A stretch of 37,342 nt of DNA from an uncultured Glaciecola sp. (GCF_937770335.1 NZ_CALJHY010000012.1:1-37342), one strand, 5' to 3'; shown: positions 1 to 10,638, counted from the first letter of the stretch. Made by a program: numbers and translations. Notes: generated by a model from the letters alone, not told the origin.

Positions 1-1528
<1,528 letters not shown>

Positions 1529-3214
1529 TTAATCAATAATATTTGGTTCATACGTTTCATATTCACCGGTGTACCAGTATTTAATTGTTTTCTCTGCTGA
1601 TTTCCCTCGAATAGATTGTGATATATTTGGAAAGCCTTCTACAGTATTCGCACTTGCAGGAAGCTGGTTTTGATCAGGTATCAACGTATCTGATAACCAG
1701 TATCCAGTCGTTGTCGTTGTACCTAGCGTATCAAAATAAGGTTGAGTATCGGCTGCTCGCAATAATCCTTCGGTAAAGATTGCTTGCGCAGAAAAATCGG
1801 TTTTCACTTCATATTGAATGCATTCGGTGGTTACACCATTGATGGCTCCCTGAGTGCAGAATCCGTCCTCAACCCAACCTGTTGATAAAAATGATGCGTG
1901 ACTTTGACCAAAAAAATTAAACATGACTTTAGGAATAGTTTCACTTGAATTATACCAACAAGGTTGTCCATCTAAACAATTCCATTTTTTATGAGTGTTT
2001 TCAATAAACTGAGTCGCTCGTTCTTGTATCAGGTCAACATTAGCGGTTGCCACTTCATCGTCAGTTATGAGGTTACCGAAAGGCAGGATAATACCGTCGA
2101 CTTTATCAAATACGCGCTTATCATTCCATTGAGGTCCATCACCAACATAGATTTTACCAGAGAACTTTAATTTGATTTGATCGATGATGCCCCCCATTCT
2201 TTCCATGTAGTAATCTTTGACTTCATCAGTCTCTTCCTGCGTATGAGGTTCATCTATACCGCAGTGAAAACATAACCACATTGCACTCCAGTCTGCTGAA
2301 ATAGCTCCTACACCAAGGGTTTCTAAACGTTCTGCTTCCCAAAGAATATGTGTTTCATGTGCATCCATAATTTTCTTTAGTAGCGGCACATTTACTTCAA
2401 CATAACCAGTAAACGGGAACAGAAATTGGTTTTTAGTATCTTGTGCTAAGAACTGCCAAACATAGTGAACTGCCAAACCTAACTTTTTAGCCTCTTCTGC
2501 AATGTATTTAATTACCCAATCATCTAAATGCTTAGTATCAGGAGCCAGTAGCCAAGAATCCGCTTGCGCATCTTGCCAATAACCAAAGTTATATATTGAA
2601 ACAGTATTTACACCGTGATCTTTCAGTCTATTTAATGTCGTTCTATACATTAATTTAATGTATTGATCTTCAGTACAATCTGTAATCCAACTAGCACCTT
2701 TGCCTTTGTAATTATTATAAATCCATTCGACGCCATAATCCTTGAGGCCTATAGCTTTGACTTTGTCATCACTAAAATAGTTTTGCGGCGTAGGTATGTC
2801 ATAAACACCTAAATACGACTCATAGATTTCTGCAGTATGAGGATTTACACAAGAGCCTTCTGAATTATCACTGTTGACAGTAACCGTTAAAGTTGCAGAA
2901 GCGCTTCCACATGTAAGTGTAAAACGTTGGTCTCCAAAATCATTCATGGCAACAGATTCACTGCCAGACAATGATTTAGCGCCAGTCCAAGCACCAGAGG
3001 CTGAGCAAGATAATGCGTTAGCACTTGACCATGTGATTGTCGTAGACTCTTTCACCATAACCGTCATTGATTTTGCTGATAACGATATTGTTGCAGGAGT
3101 TGAGCTACTCCCCCCATCATCGTTAGTGTTGCTAGAACTGCCACCACCGCAAGCTGATAGCAATAAAGCTATAGAAATAGGTAGTGCAACTGATGATTTA
3201 AAGATGCTAGACAT
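1529..3214 (-). CDS. Lipoprotein with Ig-like domain and TIM-barrel, glycoside-hydrolase-like domain
   Basis: This 561-residue protein begins with a lipoprotein signal peptide; lipobox L19-S20-A21-C22 is followed by a Gly/Ser-rich linker. Residues about 42-115 look like a small beta-sandwich (Ig-like) domain with two cysteines. From about 130 the sequence resembles TIM-barrel glycosidases: an early aromatic-rich stretch (GVEWIYNNYKGKG), strand-like segments such as VNTVSIYNFGYW and VHYVWQFLAQ, and acidic candidates in AISADWSAMW and GKIYVGDGPQW. The catalytic pair cannot be assigned. The family could be GH113-like or an uncharacterised barrel, and the substrate is unknown; a surface-anchored polysaccharide-degrading role is an inference. 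The start ATG follows a GAGG site. It is a single-gene unit on the minus strand. Confidence 0.7.
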   Translation of the reverse strand: MSSIFKSSVALPISIALLLSACGGGSSSNTNDDGGSSSTPATISLSAKSMTVMVKESTTITWSSANALSCSASGAWTGAKSLSGSESVAMNDFGDQRFTLTCGSASATLTVTVNSDNSEGSCVNPHTAEIYESYLGVYDIPTPQNYFSDDKVKAIGLKDYGVEWIYNNYKGKGASWITDCTEDQYIKLMYRTTLNRLKDHGVNTVSIYNFGYWQDAQADSWLLAPDTKHLDDWVIKYIAEEAKKLGLAVHYVWQFLAQDTKNQFLFPFTGYVEVNVPLLKKIMDAHETHILWEAERLETLGVGAISADWSAMWLCFHCGIDEPHTQEETDEVKDYYMERMGGIIDQIKLKFSGKIYVGDGPQWNDKRVFDKVDGIILPFGNLITDDEVATANVDLIQERATQFIENTHKKWNCLDGQPCWYNSSETIPKVMFNFFGQSHASFLSTGWVEDGFCTQGAINGVTTECIQYEVKTDFSAQAIFTEGLLRAADTQPYFDTLGTTTTTGYWLSDTLIPDQNQLPASANTVEGFPNISQSIRGKSAEKTIKYWYTGEYETYEPNIID

Positions 3215-3671
3215 TTATGCCTCATTATTTCAGGCAAAATGTTCTACATTGATGTGATTACAATATGTCCGTATACCTTGTAACCCCACGACCGTATGTA
3301 AAACACTTAGGCTGGTAGTTTTGCGCACACTGGCTTTTGCCAATGATTGCCCTCAAATACATGGAAAATAGGCTAACATATTTGTTGTTATAAATATAAT
3401 CTGATGTGTTCACATCAGGTATACCTTTTTTCATTTTATAAGTGCAGTGGTAAGCCCAAATAGCAAACCCATTTACAGCGGGGTAAATCAAAAGTGCTTC
3501 AATCGCTCGTTGCCCAAATAACTAATCATGAGGGCATTAAAATCTACTAACGCTTTAAACTATGCCTACTGCTTTATGACCCTTTCTACCCGTAAAAAAA
3601 GAAAAATGCGACTCCTGCGAAGGATAGTCGAGGATATATGTCTGACGGTCCGCTCTGCTTTTGACTGTCAG
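3215..3671. other. Gap with a possible coding relic on the minus strand
   Basis: About 460 bp without a secure gene. On the minus strand, 3258 to about 3515 is open and reads like protein (it includes GFAIWAYHCTYKMKKGIPDV), but it lacks a convincing start and a TAG stop lies just upstream of the open stretch. It may be the C-terminal relic of a lost gene. I do not recognise it, and chance is not excluded. The promoter of the 1529-3214 lipoprotein should also lie at the left of this gap. Confidence 0.25.
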
Positions 3672-3787
3672 GCCGTAACGGTCATACACCGTTCAAATTT
3701 GTATGAGAAGTTTGTAACGATTGCGATCATTTTAGTTGCTCGATATAACCAGTTTTTACGAGCTGCTTTGCCACCTAAGCGGTCATT
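3672..3787 (+). repeat. Dispersed intergenic repeat, copy A (diverged)
   Basis: The copy aligns from end to end with copy E. Both read CGGTCATACACCGTTC at the left and TTTGCCACC followed a few bases later by CGGTCATT at the right, with a diverged middle. It holds the stem AACGGT (3677-3682), loop CATAC and ACCGTT (3688-3693). The right half replaces the well-kept block of copies C, E and G with a looser version (ACCAGTTTTTACGAGCTGC). It lies between two minus-strand genes and overlaps no secure gene. Confidence 0.7.
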
Positions 3788-3945
3788 AATTATTGAACTG
3801 GTATAATCAACTTTTTTGATTCAAGAATAAATCGATGAGTAGGATATTATTTTTATTAAAGTCTCCTCTGCCATTAAACCAGAACAATCAAACATTATGC
3901 CCAGTAACAGACAGGGGCGTTGTGGGTGTTGCATTACAGGTGCTA

Positions 3946-3987
3946 AAAAAAGTCAGTCCCTCTCAACATCAAAAGAACCGACTTTTT
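3946..3987 (-). terminator. Rho-independent terminator of the 4019-4549 gene
   Basis: On the minus strand AAAAAGTCGGT pairs with ACTGACTTTTT across a 19-nt loop, with one mismatch, and ends in a T-run. It begins about 30 bp after the stop codon of the small exported protein gene. The A-rich opposite arm means it may also work in the other direction. Confidence 0.6.
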
Positions 3988-4018
3988 ACCAGATACTTTT
4001 ATTTGGTTCTCATTTACC

Positions 4019-4549
4019 TTAGTTCCTATCATCCACAGGGATCATAATATGTGCATAATCGGTTTCGCCCCACATCACGTAAGGACCGCCTACTTGAGGG
4101 TCATTGGTAATGCCTTTAAGTACAGCTTTGGACACAATAATCATCAGGTGCGGCCCTTCCTTAATAAAGTCGGGCGCATTCATATGGTCTGCGTGGTAAG
4201 GGGTGGAGTTTGACACACCTCCATCGCCTTGTAACATATAGGAAAACCCCATTTGGGTTGCAGTGAAAGGGGTTTTGGTTCCCACAGCGGCCATCATCTC
4301 CATCCACACCGTATCGTTGCACATCGGCGCATCATCATCCGGCAGGGTTTCTGGCAAGCAAATCCAGCCGTTGCTTCCTTCCAATAGTACTTTTCCACGA
4401 TACATTATTGTGGCATTGGCACTAATCATGGATGGTGCTGCGGATTGTGCTTTCGTGATCAGGGCCTTGTTTTCATCTGCATGGACATTGCCAGAGATCA
4501 ATAGTACAGCAGTGGTAATTAATATTTTCGTTTTATTTAGCTGGAGCAT
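4019..4549 (-). CDS. Small exported protein of unknown function
   Basis: The mature protein appears periplasmic. A signal peptide (LNKTKILITTAVLLISGNVHA) ends at an A-x-A-like site near residue 24-25, leaving about 150 residues. Segments such as SNGWICLPE, MGFSYMLQGDGGVSN, GPHLMIIV, GGPYVMWGETDYAHIMIPV resemble a conserved hypothetical family that I remember from other proteobacteria but cannot name; no function is claimed. Two possible ATG starts are two codons apart. AAGGAG sits one base before the first (4555) and 7 bases before the second (4549), so 4549 is chosen, giving 176 residues. It is monocistronic, with a terminator downstream and repeat copies A and B in the gaps on either side. 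Confidence 0.75.
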   Translation of the reverse strand: MLQLNKTKILITTAVLLISGNVHADENKALITKAQSAAPSMISANATIMYRGKVLLEGSNGWICLPETLPDDDAPMCNDTVWMEMMAAVGTKTPFTATQMGFSYMLQGDGGVSNSTPYHADHMNAPDFIKEGPHLMIIVSKAVLKGITNDPQVGGPYVMWGETDYAHIMIPVDDRN

Positions 4550-4720
4550 CAGCATTCTCCTTGGTTTAGTTCGTATAAAGTATAGAACACACTTCTTATT
4601 TCCGCTTAAAAAATAAACAATTTAAGTAGCTAAATGAAAAATATAAGATTTTTAGGACGATTGCAATTTCTTAACGGATTGATTCGAGATGTGATATTAC
4701 CGACAGTCTGATCGCAAAAT

Positions 4721-4880
4721 GAGTCATACGAAGTTCAAAATTGTACGAGAAATTTTTATCAATTATAGTCGTAGAGGCGCATCGAAAAAACTGGTTTTAA
4801 TGCTCCTATTTTTCACCATCGCGGACAGTCGAGTAATAATGAGTACTACCACCGCGCAACCAGAGCTGACGTTAGCGATG
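4721..4880 (+). repeat. Dispersed intergenic repeat, copy B (long-tail subtype)
   Basis: The copy starts GAGTCATACGAAGTTCAAAA, matching the left part of other copies, and continues with GTCGTAGAGGCGCATCGAAA and TTTTTCACCATCGCGG. Beyond the usual right end it shares a further tail with copy D: CAGTCGAG, then a TAATA-like stretch and TACCACC. It lies between the divergent genes 4019-4549 and 4974-5651, so it sits in their promoter region. Confidence 0.65.
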
Positions 4881-4973
4881 TCGATTTTACTCTAAAAAAC
4901 AGGGCCAGTTGCTTAGAGCAGAGTGATACTTTACTCTACTCATATCCTAAACCTAGGAAAACGAGGTATAGTA

Positions 4974-5651
4974 TTGCAAGAAATATATGAGCAAATGTGG
5001 CAAAACGCCATGCAAAAGTATCGGCAGGAACAATTCGAATTTGATGACTATTTGAGTGAACGGAAAGACACAAGACGCGGTGTAACTTTACTTGCCAGAC
5101 CTAGCTCCGAGATACGCGCAAAAATCACTGAATTTCTTAGTGAGTTCTCTGAGCTAGAGCCAGCTCAATATTGTCAGCCAGATAGTGATTTGCATATTAC
5201 TATAATGTCGATCGTTTCCTGTAAAGAAGACTATGTATTGCAAAATGAGCATCGATATTGTGATGCTGTGAATGAAATATTAATGGGGGTTAGGCCGTTT
5301 GAGGTCGAATTTTGTGGTATTACTGCTTCCCCTAGTTGTGTTCTGTTGCAAGGCTTCCTTCAGGACGAAAGCTTGAATAATCTTCGAAACACAATACGTA
5401 CAGAATTTTTGGGCAACACACTTGAGCATTCAATGGACACTCGTTATACGATTAAAACTGCGCACAGTAGCGTTATAAGATACCTAACCCCGCCAGCAAA
5501 TTCATCTAAAATGGTCAGTTTTCTAAAACTGAATAAAGATAGATATTTTGGAGTAAGCAAAATTACCGAGTTAGAATTAGTGTTGAACGATTGGTATCAA
5601 CGTAAATCAAACACACGGCTGTTAGCGAGGTATAATCTTCCCACAGTCTAA
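4974..5651 (+). CDS. 2H phosphoesterase superfamily protein (2'-5' RNA ligase-like)
   Basis: Two histidine motifs typical of the 2H phosphoesterase fold are visible: HIT at residues 74-76 (in DLHITIMSI) and HSS at 164-166 (in AHSSVIRYL), about 90 residues apart as the family requires. Members act on 2',3'-cyclic phosphates or 2'-5' linkages in RNA or nucleotides; the substrate here is unknown. No signal peptide or membrane segment is seen, so it should be cytoplasmic, unlike most neighbours. The start is a judgement: TTG at 4974 has ACGAGG 7 bases upstream. A GTG at 4923 would add 17 residues but lacks a ribosome site, and the first in-frame ATG is 4995. It is monocistronic. Confidence 0.75.
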   Translation: MQEIYEQMWQNAMQKYRQEQFEFDDYLSERKDTRRGVTLLARPSSEIRAKITEFLSEFSELEPAQYCQPDSDLHITIMSIVSCKEDYVLQNEHRYCDAVNEILMGVRPFEVEFCGITASPSCVLLQGFLQDESLNNLRNTIRTEFLGNTLEHSMDTRYTIKTAHSSVIRYLTPPANSSKMVSFLKLNKDRYFGVSKITELELVLNDWYQRKSNTRLLARYNLPTV

Positions 5652-5850
5652 TGAATAACGTCCTGCACTCCGGTCTGGCGTAGATGCAAAAAATCAAAAA
5701 CTAACGTCAGCAATCAGGCATTTTTGTCTTTAACCAAAATCACTCAACGGCCCCTATGAGAGATCATGTTCCAGTCATGTTGTATTCAATCTTATAACTA
5801 TAATTCGTTCTTAACTGAAGTGTTTGGTAAAACAAGTACGGCGCCTAATA
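5652..5850. other. Gap downstream of the 2H phosphoesterase gene
   Basis: No gene or clear terminator is seen. The stretch ends where copy C of the dispersed repeat begins. Confidence 0.3.
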
Positions 5851-6035
5851 GCCCTTTTTTGCCTGATTAGGTAAGCTCGTCATATTGTATTTTTTGCCAA
5901 ATTATGACGGGCTTAAATACGGCATAAGGAGACATACGCCGTTCAAAACTGTACGGGAAGAATGTGCCAATACCGATCGTAGAGTTGGCTCGAAAAAACT
6001 GTTTTTGACGATCTCTTTTGCCACCATTGCGTCCA
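5851..6035 (+). repeat. Dispersed intergenic repeat, copy C (well kept, full length)
   Basis: This is the most complete copy. The left block (GCCCTTTTTTGCCTGATTAG, then ATTGTATTTTTTGCC and CGGGCTTAAATACGGC) matches F almost exactly. The middle holds ACGGC (5919-5923) pairing with GCCGT (5938-5942). The right block holds GCCAA (5966-5970) pairing with TTGGC (5985-5989), and a tight hairpin AAAAAC-T-GTTTTT (5994-6006). The right block differs from copy G at about 2 of 58 positions. Confidence 0.8.
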
Positions 6036-6617
6036 CCACCTGGCGAACAGCAAGCAAACGAGTTCACTATTCTACACGACTTCAATTTTGGGGCATAGAC
6101 AACAAACAAAACACAAGATACTAAGAAATGCAAAATCTCATGGTAGGAGAGCCTGCACTCAATTTCCAATACTGCTGTAGCAAAGGTCTAACAAGACCAA
6201 AACTGAAACCTGTCACATCAGTAAAAACTACCAGAACATTCTCGCAAAAAACATCTAGCTATTCTAAAAACCAGCTGTGACAAAGGCTAGTAAATAGCTT
6301 TAATTCTTCCTATCCTCTGATACTATTGAGTCAGTTCCGAGTGGAGTTTGGGAATGCAACGTAAAAAAAGCATTTGATGAACTTGGCTTCGAGCCCTCTA
6401 CAGAAAACCAGGCTGCAATACCGGTGTTCTATACTACGGCGTTTTATTTTGAGTAATGTACATAACAATCAATTTAACCAAGCACTCTCCGGTAGCGGGG
6501 ACACTAACGCGGCGCGCCTTCGGCTATTAAAAAATCAGCTCAAAGAAAAGCCTCTTAATGGGACGCTTAACGCACTAATCCTTAATGATTGAGACACCAC
6601 CAAAGAGTATAGAAGCT
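6036..6617. other. Gap with no secure gene upstream of the esterase
   Basis: An open frame at 6374-6592 (72 residues) has no recognisable domain, and I do not call it. The stretch 6461-6577 resembles an integron attC site at first sight (CATAACAA at one end, CTTAATGGGACGCTTAACG at the other), but its ends do not pair properly. The promoter of the following esterase gene should be here. Confidence 0.3.
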
Positions 6618-7520
6618 ATGACTAGAATAAGAATTACCATCCTACTACTTATTGCAATTTTCAGCGGTTCAATTACCGCACAGGAAAACTCGGCGGAACA
6701 ATTTGAGTCGATAACGGTTAACGGGGAGGAGCGACAATGGCGAATATTTATTCCGTCTACTTACAAAAAAGGTAAACCAACACCTCTCGTACTCAACTTT
6801 CATGGGAGTGGTTCGGCCCCAAATCGTCAGGCAATGCTTTCTGAATTTGAACAGCTCGCTGAGTTGGAAGAGTTCTTTGTTATTAGTCCAGCTGCGAAAT
6901 ATTACCCCAAGAAAGGTGGATTAGTAACTTGGAATGTAGACAGTCATGTAACGGGTGTTGACGATGTCTTATTTATCAGAGAACTAATCGCCAATATAAG
7001 CCAACATTACACGATAGACCCAACTAGAATATATTCGACGGGTTTTTCTGGAGGCGCTCGGATGAGCAGTCGGTTGGCATGTGATCTTTCCAATGTTATT
7101 GCAGCGATCGCTCCCGTTGCAGGCGTTCGGTTTCCAGAAGACTGTAATCCGAGTCGACCCGTACCTGTGATCACCTTTCATGGAAAGGCAGACAACATAA
7201 ACCACTACAAACATCAAGCTGACTCCAACGCATACTGGCGCATGGGTGTAGAAGAAGCACTCTCTGGTTGGATAAGTACCAATAAATGCACTGGTTCGCC
7301 GGCGCTAGAAGACGTGAGTGATTCTGTAATTCGCGTTTCCCACCAGAGCTGCCAAAATGAGGGTCATGTAATATTCTATCGTTCCGAAGACGCTGGGCAC
7401 ACGTGGCCGGGTTCGCCACTCGCTGACTATCTTGAAACGAGTGGCTTAGGCAAGACAAACATGGAGATCCCAGCAACGAAGTTGATCTGGGAGTTTTTCA
7501 AGATGCACCCACTTCAGTAG
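6618..7520 (+). CDS. Secreted esterase of the CE1 / PHB-depolymerase (LpqC-like) group
   Basis: This alpha/beta hydrolase probably cleaves ester bonds such as feruloyl or acetyl groups on plant polysaccharides, or short polyesters; substrate choice is not visible. In 300-residue numbering, the oxyanion loop FHGSGSAPN is near 62, the nucleophile Ser144 lies in GFSGGA, Asp192 is in HGKAD and His261 is in AGHTWPG, all in family order. Cysteine pairs fit an exported protein. The signal peptide MTRIRITILLLIAIFSGSITAQ supports the start at 6618 over the in-frame ATG at 6585, which would put 11 polar residues before it. It is monocistronic, between repeat copies C and D. Confidence 0.85.
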   Translation: MTRIRITILLLIAIFSGSITAQENSAEQFESITVNGEERQWRIFIPSTYKKGKPTPLVLNFHGSGSAPNRQAMLSEFEQLAELEEFFVISPAAKYYPKKGGLVTWNVDSHVTGVDDVLFIRELIANISQHYTIDPTRIYSTGFSGGARMSSRLACDLSNVIAAIAPVAGVRFPEDCNPSRPVPVITFHGKADNINHYKHQADSNAYWRMGVEEALSGWISTNKCTGSPALEDVSDSVIRVSHQSCQNEGHVIFYRSEDAGHTWPGSPLADYLETSGLGKTNMEIPATKLIWEFFKMHPLQ

Positions 7521-7572
7521 TCTATTAAGATGCATAATATTAGGTTTTCATCGATAACCATGACAGACAAGT

Positions 7573-7765
7573 AAACGGCAAAAGGAGACATACGCCGTTC
7601 AGAATTGTATGAGAAATTTGTTCCAATGATGGTCATAGCTGCGCATCGAAAAATCGGTACTTTATACTTTTATTTTCCACCATTGCCTGCAGTCGAGCGA
7701 TATTAAGTAATACCACAGCATGACCATAGCGGACCGTCGAGAACTCATAATGACAGCAGGCGCGA
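7573..7765 (+). repeat. Dispersed intergenic repeat, copy D (long-tail subtype)
   Basis: The copy begins with a perfect stem AACGGC (7574-7579) / GCCGTT (7594-7599) around AAAAGGAGACATAC. It continues with GCGCATCGAAAAATCGG, TTCCACCATTGCC and the tail CAGTCGAG...TAATACCAC shared with copy B. It lies in the gap between the convergent genes 6618-7520 (+) and 7972-9951 (-), so it cannot serve as a promoter for either. Confidence 0.7.
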
Positions 7766-7896
7766 CATAGCTGACTTAAGAACGTTGATTGTCAATTGTT
7801 AAAAGAACTGATTAGCAGGGAAATTATTATAAAAAATTGAATATGATTCTTTACTGAAATGTCCGGCTAATTCAACCACAACAAGCTTTGTGTCTT

Positions 7897-7930
7897 AAAA
7901 AGACGGACCATTGTATGGTCCGTCTTTTTT
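7897..7930. terminator. Strong bidirectional terminator between convergent genes
   Basis: AAAAAGACGGACCAT (7897-7911), loop TGT, then ATGGTCCGTCTTTTT gives a perfect 15-bp stem with A- and T-runs at its ends. It can end transcription from the left (esterase unit) and from the right (lipoprotein 7972-9951). Confidence 0.85.
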
Positions 7931-7971
7931 GCTCAAAGCGAAAATCAAGTAAATAATGCTATTAACAGACC

Positions 7972-9951
7972 CTAGTCAAATAAATAAATGCCTACACGCA
8001 GAAATTGGCCTCCAGAGCCAAAAAAGAAAACTTCATCGCTGCCTTTATACAAATTCCAAGCTTGTTGTGAAAACGGCACCTCATAATAAAAACCAGATGC
8101 CTGTTGATTCAATGTCGCTAAATCGTACATATTCTTGCGACTACCCTCAACACCATCAAATACAAGTCCTGAGCTTACGCTTAGCATGGGTCGATTCAAA
8201 CTAAGCTTGGTAACAAGTTGTAAAGTGTCTTTTGAAAATACATAACCATACTCGGTAAATATTAAGCTGTCGTTAGCATCAATTAGGGGCACAGAAAATT
8301 GCCCCATTGGCCCATTATTGCCAATCTCAGCATTTTCAAGTAATACCGCATTTGTTTGTTCCCACACGTTTTCATTATTTAATGTAAATCTACGAAGCGA
8401 TAATTCCTCAGCGTTAAAGCCATTAATGTTAAATATTACAAAGGAGCCTGGACTTTCGCTCATGACAACATTGCCGCTATATCCGATGGAAATTCTACCT
8501 GAGCTTGTTAGCTGGACACCGTCAAACACGAGAAACTGTGTGTCATCAAAAATACTTTCGTTAAACGAAACAATCCATGAAGCCTCATCACCTGCCACTG
8601 TTTCGATCGATACAGAGCCGGTGCTCAATGAGTTGCCATCCGCAAATTCATTCAGATTGACAGTGCCAATAATTTCCATCGTGCTCGTTGAAATTATGTA
8701 TATGTTGTTAACACTGTTTTGTGCAATTAATAAATATAAGTATTCACCATTTTCGGATAGCGCGAAACGGGTAGCCCAATCATCTGCAGATATTTGTAAT
8801 GAGTCAAGCACTCGCATTTCCTCTACATCTATTTTTTGCAGCCGACTTGTTGAGCCCGTCCCTGAAAAATCAATACTCGTGGCATATGCGAGCTGTTTCT
8901 TTTCGTCATAAAGAATATTTTGGATCCTAACTGGCTGCGCTGTATCATTGTTTGGGTCAGAGCTGCTCAAGCTTAAACTTTCAACACTGTTAGCAAATGA
9001 ACTTTCTGTCGCTGCTCCTATTGCAAAGCCAATAGACCCCTCATAAAACTCACTATCATTATAACTTACCGTTTCTCGTAAGCTGTTATTCACCCTCAAT
9101 TGATAAACGGTATCAGCGTCGCCTGCACTTTTTATTAAAGTAATATAGTTGCCCGCGCTGACAATAGAACCGCATCTGTAAACATATTCAGTTGGTAAGC
9201 GATACACTAGTCCACGCATCGCTGAATTTGACTCACACGAAAAATCAAAGCCAAAGATATCGGAGTTAACCCTAAAAGTATGGTCAATTGAATATGTTAA
9301 ATTATCTTGGTCATATATGTAGTTAATTGATAGATTGCTAATTGTATCTGAAATATTGTTAAGCGAGACCCTAAAAGGTGCACTCACAGTACGCAGAGAC
9401 ACTTCAACAAGCTTATCTACAACTACTTGCTTAACCTCCATTCCAGTTGAGGCAAATTGCACGGCACCATCGCTATCGCTGGCGATTAAATCAAGATCTA
9501 TTTGGTAGTCCAGAGTTAACGAATCGCTAGCTAGAATTTCGATTACTGCGTTACCATCAATCGCTTGCTCAGTAAAATCTGGCACGCAATTTATAAATTC
9601 GATGTTAAGAGTGTCACCAACTGAAATCTGACCATTATTGTCTGCATCAGTATGCTCAGTTATATACTCACCTTGCCTTACACAGTTGTTGCTTACACTG
9701 TCGCTAATACTCACTAACTCCGGCGCTAGTGCTGGGCTTATAAGCTGAGCAACTTGGTAGACAGACTCAATGACAGCGATCCCATATCCTGCAACATCTG
9801 CTGCATTATCAACAGTAATCGGATTTTCAATGACGGGAGGCGGTTGCACGGGAGGGGGTTGGCTGGGGTTGCTACTATCTCCGCCTCCACCGCAGGAAAA
9901 AAGTAATAATGAGATAACGAAAGAAAAAAAGTAGGCGCGATACGCTTTCAA
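7972..9951 (-). CDS. Large lipoprotein with beta-propeller-like C-terminal half
   Basis: This 659-residue protein has a lipoprotein signal peptide with lipobox L17-F18-S19-C20, then Gly-rich and Pro-rich linkers, so it is anchored to a membrane, probably the outer one. An EF-hand or dockerin-like calcium loop is seen near residue 100-112 (DADNNGQISVGD). From about 340 to the end, repeated blade-like units (LAYATSIDF, YLYLLIAQNSVNNIYIIS, SWIVSFNESIFDD) suggest a YncE/YVTN-type beta-propeller. No catalytic motif is visible and I do not recognise the family; a binding or scaffold role is only a guess. The gene is single and ends at the strong terminator at 7897-7930. Confidence 0.7.
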   Translation of the reverse strand: MKAYRAYFFSFVISLLLFSCGGGGDSSNPSQPPPVQPPPVIENPITVDNAADVAGYGIAVIESVYQVAQLISPALAPELVSISDSVSNNCVRQGEYITEHTDADNNGQISVGDTLNIEFINCVPDFTEQAIDGNAVIEILASDSLTLDYQIDLDLIASDSDGAVQFASTGMEVKQVVVDKLVEVSLRTVSAPFRVSLNNISDTISNLSINYIYDQDNLTYSIDHTFRVNSDIFGFDFSCESNSAMRGLVYRLPTEYVYRCGSIVSAGNYITLIKSAGDADTVYQLRVNNSLRETVSYNDSEFYEGSIGFAIGAATESSFANSVESLSLSSSDPNNDTAQPVRIQNILYDEKKQLAYATSIDFSGTGSTSRLQKIDVEEMRVLDSLQISADDWATRFALSENGEYLYLLIAQNSVNNIYIISTSTMEIIGTVNLNEFADGNSLSTGSVSIETVAGDEASWIVSFNESIFDDTQFLVFDGVQLTSSGRISIGYSGNVVMSESPGSFVIFNINGFNAEELSLRRFTLNNENVWEQTNAVLLENAEIGNNGPMGQFSVPLIDANDSLIFTEYGYVFSKDTLQLVTKLSLNRPMLSVSSGLVFDGVEGSRKNMYDLATLNQQASGFYYEVPFSQQAWNLYKGSDEVFFFGSGGQFLRVGIYLFD

Positions 9952-10494
9952 TGTAACTACCTTAGGAAGTTCAAAACCAATGGGTATATTGTAGGCTTGG
10001 CTTTATGGTGTCAATAACTTAACCGTTAATAGATCAATTTTGAATTGACATTAAACATACGTAATGCGCTTTATATCGGGTTTGAGCTCAAAGGGTATCA
10101 TCAATTACAGCGCATAATGTGATGGTCTCAAATCAATTCGTAGCAAATACAGTTAAGGTCTTCACCGTTTTCATTTGATCCAGATCAACGCTACATTACT
10201 GAGTGAAAAAGTTGCACGTGAAAAATATGATGCAAAAGGAGAACCCATCCTGTGTAATGACAGACCAATAGAGCGTTTTGTTCGTTCTTTTAAAGATAAA
10301 CAGGTCATTCTTTGAATCTGCATCTAAAACGGCAGTGAGGTCAAAGACAAGCTTTGTCTGCATTGCGCAACAGATGGTCGGGCTCATCACTATCAATTGG
10401 GAATATGGTAAAGCTGAAAGTCTATAAATTGCCCGTACTTGTCTTAGACAGCTGAACGGCAGTTGCGGTCGTAAAACCCGCTACAAAGTTTGAT
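9952..10494. other. Gap with possible gene relics
   Basis: The plus strand from about 10147 to 10315 is open and protein-like (KYDAKGEPILCNDRPIERF), ending in TGA, but it has no start and follows a TAA; I do not recognise it. At 10454-10490 the text GGCAGTTGCGGTCGTAAAAC resembles the left part of repeat copy E and may be a fragment of the family. The promoter of the 9951 lipoprotein gene should lie at the left. Confidence 0.25.
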
Positions 10495-10620
10495 CATCCT
10501 GAGTCATTCCTGCGAAGGCAGGAACCTCCCACCATCAATCGTGGAGCCAAAAGAATCGTTATTTTTAAATTTTCTAAAACGCTTGGGAGGTCCTTGCTTT
10601 CGCAAGGATGACGGAGGATG
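10495..10620. repeat. REPIN-like double-hairpin element
   Basis: Two arms of 37 bases (10495-10531 and 10584-10620) are imperfect inverse copies of each other, both reading CATCCT..GTCAT.C.TGCGAA on their own strand. Each arm also holds its own hairpin: TTCCTGC-GAAG-GCAGGAA and TCCTTGC-TTTC-GCAAGGA. Two inverted REP units with a spacer form a REPIN, spread in many bacteria by a RAYT transposase. No RAYT gene is in the window. It ends about 18 bp before copy E begins. Confidence 0.75.
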
Positions 10621-10638
10621 TTCAACAGTCTGCTAACG

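Noticed and set aside
2874-3257. Plus-strand open frame over the lipoprotein start
   Set aside because: It is antisense to the N-terminus of the 1529-3214 lipoprotein, which has a lipobox and ribosome site; no independent support.
5867-6169. 100-residue minus-strand frame
   Set aside because: It covers repeat copy C; the shared text comes from the repeat and other copies break the frame.
6461-6577. Integron attC-like sequence
   Set aside because: CATAACAA and CTTAATGGGACGCTTAACG look familiar, but the ends do not form the required RYYYAAC / GTTRRRY pair, L and R boxes do not pair well, and no integrase is in the window.
8318-8911. Plus-strand 197-residue open frame
   Set aside because: Antisense to the 7972-9951 lipoprotein, with no domain and no ribosome site.
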